From: an uncultured Photobacterium sp. | Lineage (GTDB): Bacteria; Pseudomonadota; Gammaproteobacteria; Enterobacterales; Vibrionaceae | NCBI RefSeq assembly: GCF_947039875.1 | Contig: NZ_CAMRAN010000030.1 | Location: 1 to 50,753, forward strand | Length of the DNA: 50,753 bases | Direction: 5' to 3' | Shown: piece after piece, positions 25,451-34,980 of the stretch | Position numbering within the stretch: position 1 is the first letter of the stretch | Layout of the letters: each line of letters begins with the position of its first letter | The notes under the pieces: generated by a model | The model's input: the letters and a program-made list of their open reading frames with translations, nothing else | Database searches by the model: none | Told to the model about the DNA's origin: nothing | Translations under genes and position numbers: made by a program

Positions 25451-26653
25451 TTAGCTAAGTTGTAACTGTAAAACAGACTGCTGCTTCGCTTTAATTAATA
25501 ATCCACAACAAACAAACATCAGCATATATAACAATGTGCCACCAATAACAACAGTATCCCAACCACCATGTAGCCAACAATATATCAAGAAGAAACCGCC
25601 TAAACTGCCGCCAATGTAATAGTGGACTAAATACAACGCAGTGGCGGTTGCCTTCGCAACTTTAGCATGCTGACTTACCCAAGCATACGCTAATGAATGA
25701 GTAAAAAATGCGCCAGAGCTTAATAATAATAAACTAATAAATATTGTAATACGCGATTCAACTAACCCTAGCCACATTCCAACTAAACTTAAAATACCCC
25801 CCAAAATCATGCCTGATAATGGGCTATATTTACTCGCCCAACGCCCACTCAAACGTGATGTTATGGTACCAGTGAGGTAACAAAGGAAGATTAATGACGC
25901 CCAACTTAAAGGTAAATTAAACGGTGCTGCAACTAATCTAAAACCCGTAACTGAATAAAGATTAACAAATAAAGCAAAGTTAACCCCACCAATGAGCATC
26001 GCCAACCATAATATCGGTTGTTTAATATGAGTGACCACTTGATAAGCATGAATACTAAAACTGTGGTGATGATGAACAAAGTGTTGTTGTGGCGGTAATA
26101 ATTTAATCACAATAAGCGCCCCAATTAGACTCATGACAGCCATACCCAACACAGCCCAATGCCAACCTAATTGTTCCCCTATAATACCGCCATATAATCG
26201 CCCTGCTATTCCACCTAATGAATTAGCACTGATATAGCCACCAACCGCGAGCATTAATGCTTTAGGACTAAATTCTTCTGCCATATAAGCAACAGCAACA
26301 GCAACATAACCAGCGACTGATATTCCCATTACCGCACGAGCTAAGGTCAGTGCAAACAAATCATGAGTAAACATCATTGCAATACCAACGATGGGCATCA
26401 GCAATAAACTGATCACCATAATAATACGTCGTCCAACAATTTCTGATGCAATTGCCCACGGAATAAGACATACCGCTAACATTAATGTTGTTGCCGCCAA
26501 TACCCAATTAATCTGAGTAGCAGACACTGCAAATTCCGTCGCCATTAATGGCAACATCGGCTGGAACAAATACAAGTTGCAAAAAACAATAAAAGAGCCT
26601 AATGCCAATGCAAAACTGGTTTTCTTATAGGCTAATGTATTTGTTTCTATCAT
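25451..26653 (-). CDS. MFS exporter, YnfM-like
   Basis: A 400-residue major-facilitator transporter with 12 membrane segments. The motif-A-like loop is IASEIVGRRIIMVISL near residues 70-85, and LARAVMGISVAGYVAVAVAY near 104-123 is motif B. A histidine-rich central loop (QQHFVHHHHSFSIHAYQ) links the two halves near residues 190-206. It resembles E. coli YnfM and related drug or arabinose-efflux-like exporters; the substrate is unknown. It diverges from a LysR gene 161 bases away, the same arrangement as ynfM with ynfL in E. coli, so that regulator probably controls it. Confidence 0.88.
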   Translation of the reverse strand: MIETNTLAYKKTSFALALGSFIVFCNLYLFQPMLPLMATEFAVSATQINWVLAATTLMLAVCLIPWAIASEIVGRRIIMVISLLLMPIVGIAMMFTHDLFALTLARAVMGISVAGYVAVAVAYMAEEFSPKALMLAVGGYISANSLGGIAGRLYGGIIGEQLGWHWAVLGMAVMSLIGALIVIKLLPPQQHFVHHHHSFSIHAYQVVTHIKQPILWLAMLIGGVNFALFVNLYSVTGFRLVAAPFNLPLSWASLIFLCYLTGTITSRLSGRWASKYSPLSGMILGGILSLVGMWLGLVESRITIFISLLLLSSGAFFTHSLAYAWVSQHAKVAKATATALYLVHYYIGGSLGGFFLIYCWLHGGWDTVVIGGTLLYMLMFVCCGLLIKAKQQSVLQLQLS

Positions 26654-26814
26654 GATTTCACCATCAAAAAAGATCCATGCTTAGTCTGCAAAATGATTAA
26701 TATTTAAGTGTTAAATTGCATAAGGCTAAACATAACGTGACAAAACGATAGCAACAGCGACATAATAAAGAAAATATATAATTTATATTGCAGTAATAAC
26801 TAAAGGCTATAGCT

Positions 26815-27690
26815 ATGGATACTCGTTTACTGACTTATTTCACGCAATTAGCCACAACAAAAAACTTTACTCGTGCCGCTGAACAATTACATATTGCACA
26901 GCCTGCTCTAAGCGTTGCTATAAAAAAATTAGAGCAACAATTAGATCTGACATTATTTTATCGAAATGAACGCAAAGTCATACTGACTCAAGAAGGTGAA
27001 GTATTACTGGTGCATGCGAAACAAATTCTACAAAAAATAGATGATGCGACACTTGCAATGAAAGAATTACGCGGGCTCGAAAAAGGAGAAGTACGATTAG
27101 GCGTACCCAGTATGTTGGGATCGTATTTTTTCCCTCAAATATTAATGGGATTTAAAAGCCACTATCCTAATTTAAAATTGACTATTGTTGAGGCTGGCAC
27201 TCAATCGATACGGAAAATGCTTCTTGATGGTGAGTTAGACTTGGGCGTTATTATTAATTATAACGTTCCCCCAACTTTACATATCGAACATCTTTTACAT
27301 TCACAAATGGTTGCCGTAGTCAGTGAACAACACGACTTTTCTACGAAAAAAAACCTAAGTTTTGATGATTTTTTTGGACAAGAGTTAGTCGCATTTAAAT
27401 CGGGTTATTTTCACCGTGAAATGTTAGATCATGTTTGCGAACAGCATAATTTATCCCCTAAAATTTCATTTGAAACCAATTTATTACCAATGATCTTACA
27501 AATCGTCCGTCATGACTTTGCTATTACTGCTCTGCTTGAACTAGTAACCGATCACGAACCACATCTCATTCCAATCCCTTTTTCAGATCCGATCCAATTA
27601 GATCTTGCAATGGCATGGCGTAAGCAAAGTTATCTCTCACTCGCGAACAAAGCTTTTATTGAATATGTAAAGCAACAATGTCAGCAATAG
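26815..27690 (+). CDS. LysR-family regulator, YnfL-like
   Basis: A 291-residue regulator. The N-terminal helix-turn-helix is textbook: LTYFTQLATTKNFTRAAEQLHIAQPALSVAIKKLEQQL in residues 5-43, read in short as the LysR DNA-binding domain. The effector-binding domain begins near residue 92 with GEVRLGVPSMLGSYFFP. AAAGG lies nine bases before the ATG. It diverges from the YnfM-like exporter and probably activates it in response to a small molecule. It is on the same strand as dcuC downstream, but a 244-base gap separates them. Confidence 0.92.
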   Translation: MDTRLLTYFTQLATTKNFTRAAEQLHIAQPALSVAIKKLEQQLDLTLFYRNERKVILTQEGEVLLVHAKQILQKIDDATLAMKELRGLEKGEVRLGVPSMLGSYFFPQILMGFKSHYPNLKLTIVEAGTQSIRKMLLDGELDLGVIINYNVPPTLHIEHLLHSQMVAVVSEQHDFSTKKNLSFDDFFGQELVAFKSGYFHREMLDHVCEQHNLSPKISFETNLLPMILQIVRHDFAITALLELVTDHEPHLIPIPFSDPIQLDLAMAWRKQSYLSLANKAFIEYVKQQCQQ

Positions 27691-27934
27691 AATCTAAAAA
27701 AGTGTCATTTACCCTTCTTAATTTAACCGCCTCAAAACAGTTATTGGTCAATTTTCATTTAAGAAACAAACCAAATCATTAACATTATCAATAAAAATAT
27801 GGATGAGATCATATATTGTTCGGTTAACAGTCGTTCATAAACTTTTTTTTCGCTACATTACACCCATAATTTATGACAAACATACCGATAAATGTAATAA
27901 ACACACATTTTTTGATTTAAGAAAAGGAATTTCC

Positions 27935-29302
27935 ATGACGGAACTATTAATTGGTTTAGTGATCACCATCGCTGTTGGTTATTACATAGTAAAAGGATAT
28001 AAAGCAGCAGGGGTCCTTCTTGTAGCAGGTATTCTTTTATTAATTTTAGCCGGATTTTTAGGCCATACAGTCTTACCAAAAGCAGTGACATCAACAGGTA
28101 ATTTACTGACCGATTCGCTTGAATATGTCAAATATATGCTGCAATACCGTAATGGTGGTTTAGGTCTGCAGATCATGTTGTTATGTGGTTTTGCAACGTA
28201 TATGACCCATATCGGCGCAAACAACGTTGTAGTAAAACAATTTTCAAAACCCCTTTCTTTTATTAAATCACCTTATGTTCTATTAGTTGCGGCTTATATT
28301 GTTGCATGTTTAATGTCATTAGCGGTAAGCTCTGCGACAGGTCTTGGGGTGCTATTAATGGCAACCTTATTCCCAATGATGACCGCAATGGGCATTTCTC
28401 GTCCCGCAGCAGCAGCAGTATGTGCATCACCTGCCGCAATCATTCTTTCACCAACCTCTGGTGATGTAATTGTGGCCGCAGAAAAATCAGGCTTACCATT
28501 ACATGTTTTTGCAGTAGAAACAGTATTACCGGTTTCTATCTGTGCCATTATCGTGATGTCAGGTGCTGCCTTTTTCTGGAACAAATACCTTGATAAGAAA
28601 AACAATACTCCAATGGAAAAGTTGGATATTTCTGAAATAGAAGTAAAAGCCCCCGCTTATTACGCTATTTTACCCTTCTTACCTATTGTTGGTGTTTTCC
28701 TGTTCAACGGTGAAACTATTCCAGGTCTGAAATTAGATATCTACACTATCGTGGTACTGTCAATTGCCATTGGTGCTATTGTCGATTTCCTAACAAGCCG
28801 CTTTAATGGTAAAGAAACCCTTGAAAACCTTGAAGCTTGTTACGCTGGTATGGGCGATGCTTTTAAAGGCGTGGTAATGTTATTGGTTGCAGCAGGTGTA
28901 TTTGCTCAAGGCTTGATGTCAATTGGAGCGATTGATAACCTACTCGCTCTTGCTGACAAAGCCGGTGCTGGCGGCGTGGCATTAATGTTATTACTTACCG
29001 CGCTTACTGTTGCTGCTGCCATTGCAACAGGTTCAGGTAACGCACCATTTTATGCCTTTGTTGAATTAGCACCACAGTTAGCGGTTAAACTTGGTTTAAG
29101 CCCTGCATTCTTAATTATTCCAATGTTACAAGCGTCAAACCTAGGTCGTACTATTTCTCCGGTTTCAGGCGTTATTGTTGCAACATCAGGCATGGCACAA
29201 ATCAGCCCGTTTGAAGTTGTTAAACGTACGGTTGTTCCTGTCATTTGTGGTCTCGTTACCGTAATTATCGGCACAATGATATTAGTCCCTATGTACGCTT
29301 AA
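27935..29302 (+). CDS. dcuC: anaerobic C4-dicarboxylate transporter DcuC
   Basis: A 455-residue inner-membrane carrier of the DcuC family, which exchanges or exports succinate and other C4-dicarboxylates during anaerobic growth. It follows E. coli DcuC nearly end to end: VLLVAGILLLILAGFLGHTVLP near residues 29-50, then CGFATYMTHIGANNVVVK, SLAVSSATGLGVLLMATLFP, ASPAAIILSPTSGDVI, and the C-terminal ATGSGNAPFYAFVELAPQLA and MLQASNLGRTISPVSGV. The frame opens at 27803, but AAGGA eight bases before 27935 and the family alignment place the start there. No convincing FNR site is visible upstream. A terminator follows. Confidence 0.93.
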   Translation: MTELLIGLVITIAVGYYIVKGYKAAGVLLVAGILLLILAGFLGHTVLPKAVTSTGNLLTDSLEYVKYMLQYRNGGLGLQIMLLCGFATYMTHIGANNVVVKQFSKPLSFIKSPYVLLVAAYIVACLMSLAVSSATGLGVLLMATLFPMMTAMGISRPAAAAVCASPAAIILSPTSGDVIVAAEKSGLPLHVFAVETVLPVSICAIIVMSGAAFFWNKYLDKKNNTPMEKLDISEIEVKAPAYYAILPFLPIVGVFLFNGETIPGLKLDIYTIVVLSIAIGAIVDFLTSRFNGKETLENLEACYAGMGDAFKGVVMLLVAAGVFAQGLMSIGAIDNLLALADKAGAGGVALMLLLTALTVAAAIATGSGNAPFYAFVELAPQLAVKLGLSPAFLIIPMLQASNLGRTISPVSGVIVATSGMAQISPFEVVKRTVVPVICGLVTVIIGTMILVPMYA

Positions 29303-29330
29303 TAATTATTACAGCGTAATTTAACGAACG

Positions 29331-29365
29331 AAGCCCACTGATAATATATTCTCAGTGGGCTTTTT
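29331..29365 (+). terminator. terminator of dcuC
   Basis: AAGCCCACTGA and TCAGTGGGCTT form an 11-bp stem around a 10-nt loop, followed by five T's. Confidence 0.9.
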
Positions 29366-29461
29366 ATATGGCATCACTCATAACCGATAGTCGGTATAAC
29401 AATCTTCTTCTTTTCTGTTATTACACACTTTTTATTGCACGAATTAGTTGAACGATATCAT

Positions 29462-31642
29462 TTACAATGCAAATTGCGTAAACTTTAATTGATATAAAGG
29501 CTGTTTCATCACTTGCTCAGTAACATCCTCAAGAGACCCCATTAAGAGTAAAAGAGATGTAATTAATTGATACGTTTTATCCATTTCATCTTGAGTAAAC
29601 TGACCATACAACGATGGTAATTTTCCTCGATAGTCTGTTAATTTAACCTGCAATACGGTTAATTTAGAGGCATGTGTTGTTGAAATGTTTTCACAGATCA
29701 TCCTAATCCCAGTGATCGCAATAAGTTCCTGAACACACCCAACAATAAATATATCAATGTTTTCATTATATTGCGTTGCTTGCCATTGTTCATAGCTATC
29801 TGTAAATGAGCGGTAATAAAAACACGACCGATAACCTAAGTTAAGTAATGTTGTTACTTGCGTTTGATCGATCTGTTCATAGTTCGCCCAACTAATTTTG
29901 GTACTCGCCATTTCTGCAAGTGATACCGCTTGTACTGGTGTTGAAAAACTCAATGAAAAGAATTTATTCGCATTTTCATTAACCAGTTTTTTTAATCCAA
30001 AATGTAATCGAATTCGAAATTGACTAAGCTGGCGTAAAAATACATATTCAGGCTGACTTGAATAAATACCATTATAAACCCAGAAAATAACCAACAAACT
30101 GATGGATAGTAGCGTAATCGTTAACAGTGACGTATCTACGCTATAGGTCGGTGTTAGTTGAATCGCACTGGTTGTCATTAACATCAAATTTTGACAACCC
30201 AATAAGCGATGAAATACCTGTTGCGGTTGATTAAAATAAAACCACAGTACAAAGACATTAATAAAATAAAATAACCCTAACTGCCAAAGTTGACTTAAAT
30301 GAGGCAAAATAAAAATATATTGCAATAATGCTAATACAGACCAAACGATCATATGCATTAATATATAACGCGGGCTTACAAAGGGTAACGATAAAGCAAC
30401 ACTACCAAAAACAAGGCTTAGCAGCACTATCATTACTCCCCCTTGCATGGGAATAAAAAGCCACAAACCAACGCTGATCCAAAAAATCACTAATATCTTA
30501 AAAACGTTAATAAGCCGTTCTGAATCTAAAGATATATTAAACAAAGCAGATGATGCTTTCTTGGTTGTTTTTATCTTTGATGGACTTTCACTCAAAATTG
30601 CTTGAGTTAAATGTTGGTATATCGACGCTTGTAGCGTATCCATCTTCACTAAATTTTGTGCCAACATCATAAAAGCACCATGATGTAATTCTTTACAATT
30701 AAGTAATGAATCCAATGAAAATGGAGCCACAAATAAAGTGTTATCAACCATATGCTGACGAATGCAGTGATTCGTCGCTTGTGGATTCTCAACGACATAA
30801 CTTAATAAGGTGATTGAATTTATATATCTATTTTTGAGCGCTGTTAATGCCGCGATTAACGCTTGTTTTTGTTCCGTAGTAAATTTTTCGTCAATAAGAT
30901 TTATCGCTTCAGATAAATGCCCACCAAGTAGAACCCACTGATTTTGTTCATCTCTGATAATTTCCCATATAGGAAATTCACTGTTTATTTGATAACTATC
31001 CGTTTTTGCAGCTTGTAGTAAATCATCGATACGGGCTAAATATTTTAAGCTATCACTCCAAGAAACATTACGGCTTAACATTTCATTAGATTGAATATCT
31101 ATAATCGCTTGTTCTATCTTTTCTTGCTTAGTTTTAGCGTTACTTAGTAACGTATTAAGTAGCACAATACGACTAGATACGGGGCTAAAAACACTAAAAA
31201 CAAAGCTAAAACAAATAACGCCAAGAATGGTTTCTTGTAATCTAAGTGCTGCAATACCAAAGGTTTGTTCTGCTGACAGTTTCCCCATCACAATAATGAT
31301 GCATGACACCATTAACCCAATGGTCCACGCATAACCATTTTTAGGATTCGTCTGTTGATAGATGCACACAGCAATAATCAAAGAATAAACCAACAGAAAA
31401 GCCAAAGGTTGTTGACCAAATAAATCAATTAACACGAAAGCAATAATCACACCAGCAAACGTACCAATGATTCGATGACAACCCTTTTTTAAAGAATGAC
31501 CATTAGTTTCTGTTGCAGCCATTACAATCACAGCAAAAGCAGCCCAATAAGGCTTATTCCACCCCAAAGCTAAAGCAATGACGATGGATAGCGTTAAAGC
31601 TGTAGCAACTTTTAATGGCATTACCCAGCGTCTTGTACTCAT
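29462..31642 (-). CDS. aaeB: FUSC-family aromatic acid efflux pump, AaeB-like
   Basis: A 726-residue inner-membrane efflux protein of the FUSC/AaeB type. It has two halves, each a cluster of about six membrane segments (near residues 10-160 and 375-530) followed by a cytoplasmic region. LTLSIVIALALGWNKPYWAAFAVIVMA near residues 16-42 is the FUSC signature, and PLGGx-like GCHRIIGTFAGVIIAFVLIDLFG follows near 54-76. It should expel aromatic carboxylic acids such as p-hydroxybenzoate together with AaeA. The start overlaps the aaeA stop by four bases (ATGA). Substrate is inferred from E. coli aaeXAB and the matching gene order. Confidence 0.87.
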   Translation of the reverse strand: MSTRRWVMPLKVATALTLSIVIALALGWNKPYWAAFAVIVMAATETNGHSLKKGCHRIIGTFAGVIIAFVLIDLFGQQPLAFLLVYSLIIAVCIYQQTNPKNGYAWTIGLMVSCIIIVMGKLSAEQTFGIAALRLQETILGVICFSFVFSVFSPVSSRIVLLNTLLSNAKTKQEKIEQAIIDIQSNEMLSRNVSWSDSLKYLARIDDLLQAAKTDSYQINSEFPIWEIIRDEQNQWVLLGGHLSEAINLIDEKFTTEQKQALIAALTALKNRYINSITLLSYVVENPQATNHCIRQHMVDNTLFVAPFSLDSLLNCKELHHGAFMMLAQNLVKMDTLQASIYQHLTQAILSESPSKIKTTKKASSALFNISLDSERLINVFKILVIFWISVGLWLFIPMQGGVMIVLLSLVFGSVALSLPFVSPRYILMHMIVWSVLALLQYIFILPHLSQLWQLGLFYFINVFVLWFYFNQPQQVFHRLLGCQNLMLMTTSAIQLTPTYSVDTSLLTITLLSISLLVIFWVYNGIYSSQPEYVFLRQLSQFRIRLHFGLKKLVNENANKFFSLSFSTPVQAVSLAEMASTKISWANYEQIDQTQVTTLLNLGYRSCFYYRSFTDSYEQWQATQYNENIDIFIVGCVQELIAITGIRMICENISTTHASKLTVLQVKLTDYRGKLPSLYGQFTQDEMDKTYQLITSLLLLMGSLEDVTEQVMKQPLYQLKFTQFAL

Positions 31643-32544
31643 AGCATTCCCTTAACCATTTTGATTAAGCTCTGATTTTGTTGGTTTTTATGAATGACAA
31701 TAGAAGCAGAAGAACCAATACGAAATTGAATACCATCAGGAATATGATCTAAGCGAATTTGAACGGGAATACGTTGAGCTAAGCGGATCCACTGAAATGT
31801 TGGACTCACATTTGGCAACAAAGAAAGCCCTGTACTGCCATTTTTATGAGAAATACCGTAGCCAATACTCTCAACAGAGCCTTTTAACGGTTGATCGCCA
31901 TACGCCATTAAGGTCACCGTCGCTTTATCACCAGAAGCCACATCTTTAATATCTGTTTCTTTAAAAAATCCTTCAATCCAAAAACTATGCTTATCAATAA
32001 GAGCAACTACGGGTTGATTAGCGACAACTTGAGTGCCGATATTTACATTTAAGTTAGTAATATAACCATCAACAGGAGCTGTCACTTTAGTAAAACTTAA
32101 ATCTAATTTACTTTGATCATATACCGCTTGAGCCGCTTCAACGCCCGCTTGAGCTAATGTCACTGATATTTTTTGCTGCACTAACATCATTTGAGAAATA
32201 GCACCAGGTTGGCGGTGTATTAATTCACGCTCCCGTGTTGCTTCATCTTGTGCTCGCTGCAATTGTGCTTTTGCTTGATCTCGATTTCCCTTCGCTTTTT
32301 CTACTGCTATTTTATAAGGTCGAGGATCAACAATAAAAAGAACTTGGCCTGTTTTTACTTCACTATTATTTTTTATATTCAATGCAATAATAGGCCCAGT
32401 AACCCGTGGCGTAATTTGGACAATTTGGGCGCGAACTAAACCATCTCGCGTCCAAGGATTAATAATATATTGTTGGTATTTCCAGCCAATTGCAGCAAGC
32501 GCAATAATGACAAAACTACTAGTAATAAATAAGCGTTTAAACAT
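31639..32544 (-). CDS. aaeA: membrane fusion protein, AaeA-like
   Basis: A 301-residue periplasmic adaptor of the HlyD/EmrA type that links the AaeB-like pump across the periplasm. A membrane anchor lies at residues 5-22, then a first barrel-sandwich half (SPWTRDG-like NPWTRDGLVRAQIVQITPRV), a coiled-coil hairpin near 75-155, the second half (VDGYITNLNVNIGTQV) and a beta-barrel ending IPVQIRLDHIPDG. The ATG at 32544 is chosen because AGAGAT precedes it and it matches the family; an upstream in-frame TTG at 32565 is unlikely. It lies 67 bases after the DUF1656 gene and overlaps aaeB by four bases. Confidence 0.9.
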   Translation of the reverse strand: MFKRLFITSSFVIIALAAIGWKYQQYIINPWTRDGLVRAQIVQITPRVTGPIIALNIKNNSEVKTGQVLFIVDPRPYKIAVEKAKGNRDQAKAQLQRAQDEATRERELIHRQPGAISQMMLVQQKISVTLAQAGVEAAQAVYDQSKLDLSFTKVTAPVDGYITNLNVNIGTQVVANQPVVALIDKHSFWIEGFFKETDIKDVASGDKATVTLMAYGDQPLKGSVESIGYGISHKNGSTGLSLLPNVSPTFQWIRLAQRIPVQIRLDHIPDGIQFRIGSSASIVIHKNQQNQSLIKMVKGML

Positions 32545-32611
32545 GGTTATCTCTATTATATTCAAATTACTACAGAGTATTAGAACGATCTCTTAACATA
32601 GTTTGAAATCA

Positions 32612-32827
32612 TTATGACGGAAAAATAAACGTACTAATGAGCACGGTATAAATAACTGCAATCGATAACTCAACTAACGGTGGGTTTGATACATATCGAT
32701 ACCATTTAACCGTATTAAAAAGACGGACAGTTAAAGAGGTACAAATAATTGCGATAAAACCTGAAATCAGAAGAGGCGGAAAGTAAATTTCTCCGATAGC
32801 AATCTCTTTAGGTACGAGATTTAGCAT
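32612..32827 (-). CDS. aaeX: DUF1656 small membrane protein, AaeX-like
   Basis: A 71-residue membrane protein with two predicted helices (near residues 15-35 and 50-68). EIYFPPLLISGFIAIICTSL near residues 12-31 is the DUF1656 signature: a conserved P-P-x-L after an acidic start. It matches AaeX, the small first gene of the E. coli aaeXAB efflux operon, whose role is unknown. It is the first gene of this operon as well and diverges from the LysR regulator, leaving 170 bases for both promoters. Confidence 0.87.
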   Translation of the reverse strand: MLNLVPKEIAIGEIYFPPLLISGFIAIICTSLTVRLFNTVKWYRYVSNPPLVELSIAVIYTVLISTFIFPS

Positions 32828-32997
32828 GGTTGTTGTCCGCTACTGTGAGTTTATATAAGTAATAAAAAATTTATTTACAATAAAGTGTAATCATAGTCAT
32901 ATTATTGACTTAAATAAAGATACGAATATGGAATACAATCACAACTGTGAGTTTCTAATAATAGAAATTATCGTTAGTTTTGGTTAGGAATCGTTTA

Positions 32998-33846
32998 ATG
33001 GATCGTATAACAAGTATTGAAATTTTTGTAAGAGCGGTTGAGTTAGGTTCATTTGCAGCAGTCGCAGAAGAGCGTGATATTAGTGCACAAATGGTAGGCA
33101 AGCATATTCATGGCTTAGAAACATCATTAGGTGTTAAATTACTCGCCAAATCCACGCGTTTTCAAGCGCTAACCACCGCTGGCGAACAATTTCACCTACG
33201 GTGTATTAATATTCTATCGGAGCTAAAAGCTGCTCAAGAAGACATATATCTAGATCTCAATGAGCCAGTGGGTAAACTAAAAATATATTGTGGTGTCAAT
33301 TTAGGTATTAGCCTACTCTCCCCTTTATTAGGTAAATTTATTCAACAATATCCGCAATTAGAGATTGATTTAACATTAGATAATAATCCACCAGATATTT
33401 ATCGTGATGGTTATGATGTTATTTTCCATGATCGAATTGAGGGATATGAATTTTTAGTCGGCTACCAAATTTGTAGCTACGATATGGTCACATGTGCAAC
33501 ACCTGAATATTTACAGCAACATGGCACACCACTAGAACCCAAAGCATTAGAGCATCACCAATGTTTAAGACACACAACGGCTTATCATGCCCATCGTTGG
33601 TGCTTTAAAAACGCAGCTGGTGATTATTTTTCACCACGTATTTCATCTCGATTTACGATCAATAGTGGGCAAGCTATGCTAGCAGCGGCAATGGAAGGCA
33701 CTGGAATTACAATACAACCCTACTTTCAAGTTCAAGCTGCGTTAGATTCAGGGGAATTAGTACAAGTGTTAACCGATTATCAATTACCAAAAATTGAGTT
33801 GTTTATGCTTTATAAGCCGTCATTACGAGACAAACCTCTCGACTAA
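32998..33846 (+). CDS. aaeR: LysR-family regulator, AaeR-like
   Basis: A 282-residue transcription regulator. The helix-turn-helix (SIEIFVRAVELGSFAAVAEE, then ISAQMVGKHIHGLETSLG) fills residues 6-46, and the effector domain follows from about residue 88 (GKLKIYCGVNLGISLL). AGGA lies eight bases before the ATG at 32998, which is preferred over an in-frame TTG 18 bases upstream. It diverges from aaeX, exactly as aaeR does in E. coli, so it very probably activates aaeXAB in the presence of aromatic carboxylic acids. It belongs to the CrgA-like subgroup, as does the regulator at 10802. Confidence 0.88.
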   Translation: MDRITSIEIFVRAVELGSFAAVAEERDISAQMVGKHIHGLETSLGVKLLAKSTRFQALTTAGEQFHLRCINILSELKAAQEDIYLDLNEPVGKLKIYCGVNLGISLLSPLLGKFIQQYPQLEIDLTLDNNPPDIYRDGYDVIFHDRIEGYEFLVGYQICSYDMVTCATPEYLQQHGTPLEPKALEHHQCLRHTTAYHAHRWCFKNAAGDYFSPRISSRFTINSGQAMLAAAMEGTGITIQPYFQVQAALDSGELVQVLTDYQLPKIELFMLYKPSLRDKPLD

Positions 33847-33925
33847 CGTTATTAAATGATTATCTACAAAGAGAGCTAAACAGCCAATTAAATATTAAAT
33901 AGTTATTTACGTTAATAACAAATAA

Positions 33926-33973
33926 CTCAATTACAAATTATTCCATTAACACTAAGATTAATTTGTAACTGAG
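33926..33973. repeat. 14-bp inverted repeat between convergent genes
   Basis: CTCAATTACAAATT (33926-33939) is inverted at 33960-33973 with one mismatch, around a 20-nt loop. It lies between the ends of the AaeR-like and RNase HI genes. It lacks T-tracts, so it is not a standard terminator. Confidence 0.5.
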
Positions 33974-33995
33974 CAATAAATATTCCAACGCTTAA

Positions 33996-34769
33996 TTAAC
34001 CTGCACGAAGTGCAAGTAAAGCTGGTAAATCATAAGGCGGTTGATATAAACAAAAATCAATAACTTTAGTATCGACGGCTAAAATTGACATTCGATCCGC
34101 AAGTTCATTACCTTCAATACCGACATGACCATTGACATGGTGAATCATAAGTTGTGATTTTAATGCTTGGTAACGAGTGAACATTTGTTGAATTAACGCG
34201 AGGTTTTTTATCTCACCGCCAGCCTTTTTCCAACCATTTTTTTGCCATGTTATCGCCCATTGGGTAATACATTGTATCGAATATTTTGAATCACAAAAAA
34301 TCGCCACGGTAGACCCTTGAGCCAATACCTTTTCGGCTAAGATCAGCGCTTGATGAAGTGCATTTAACTCGGCCGTATTATTGGTCCCCATCGGCTCATA
34401 TAAGCCATACCATAACTCACTTAGTTGATTATTACGGTATAACGCCAATCCTGATCCCGCTTTACCAGGATTAGGATCACAACCACCATCAGTGAAAATT
34501 TTAATTTCCGCTGTTAATACATGAACTTGTTCACTGGTTAATGACCCTTTACTTACGGTGGTGCGTTTTGCTGATGTTTTTTTAACTTGTGGTGATGAAC
34601 CAGAAATTTGTGTAGGTTTTCCAAAAGCCGCGACGGCTTCAGCTTGGGTTGGAAATGATTTATATCGTGCCCCTGCAAATTTATCCACTTGCTGCTTACA
34701 ACTTACCCAGTCACTGTAAATTCCTGGTTCACGACCGCTCCAAACAACATAATATTTTTTGGCCACCAT
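33996..34769 (-). CDS. RNase HI with N-terminal hybrid-binding domain
   Basis: A 257-residue type 1 ribonuclease H, which cuts RNA in RNA-DNA hybrids. Residues 2-50 are a viroplasmin-like hybrid-binding domain (KKYYVVWSGREPGIYSDW, FAGARYKSFPTQAEAVAAF), as in eukaryotic RNase H1. The catalytic domain starts near residue 90: the DEDD carboxylates lie in IFTDGGCDPNPG, NTAELNAL, IFCDSKYSI and GNELADRMS. Classical E. coli RnhA lacks the N-terminal domain, so this is the longer form and may be a second RNase HI. GTG at 34778 is also possible, but the ATG at 34769 has the better ribosome binding site. It is monocistronic. Confidence 0.92.
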   Translation of the reverse strand: MVAKKYYVVWSGREPGIYSDWVSCKQQVDKFAGARYKSFPTQAEAVAAFGKPTQISGSSPQVKKTSAKRTTVSKGSLTSEQVHVLTAEIKIFTDGGCDPNPGKAGSGLALYRNNQLSELWYGLYEPMGTNNTAELNALHQALILAEKVLAQGSTVAIFCDSKYSIQCITQWAITWQKNGWKKAGGEIKNLALIQQMFTRYQALKSQLMIHHVNGHVGIEGNELADRMSILAVDTKVIDFCLYQPPYDLPALLALRAG

Positions 34770-34980
34770 TTTCCCCACTCTCTTTAATATCGTACTGCTT
34801 GCTCAAGCGAACATACAGACTTGGTATTCTAAGATTCTACCACTAATGTACCTTTCTGATTATGCTAAGATAAACATCACTATAAAAAAGCACTCGTATT
34901 CACTGTCAATTGTGTTCCCAAACCAATGACAATATCGAGCCATGTATATTTTTATTCACAGGTGAGTTTGGAGTTCCATT

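Noticed and set aside
27691..27934. FNR site upstream of dcuC
   Set aside because: Only single half-sites resembling TTGAT or ATCAA are found, none paired at the required spacing.
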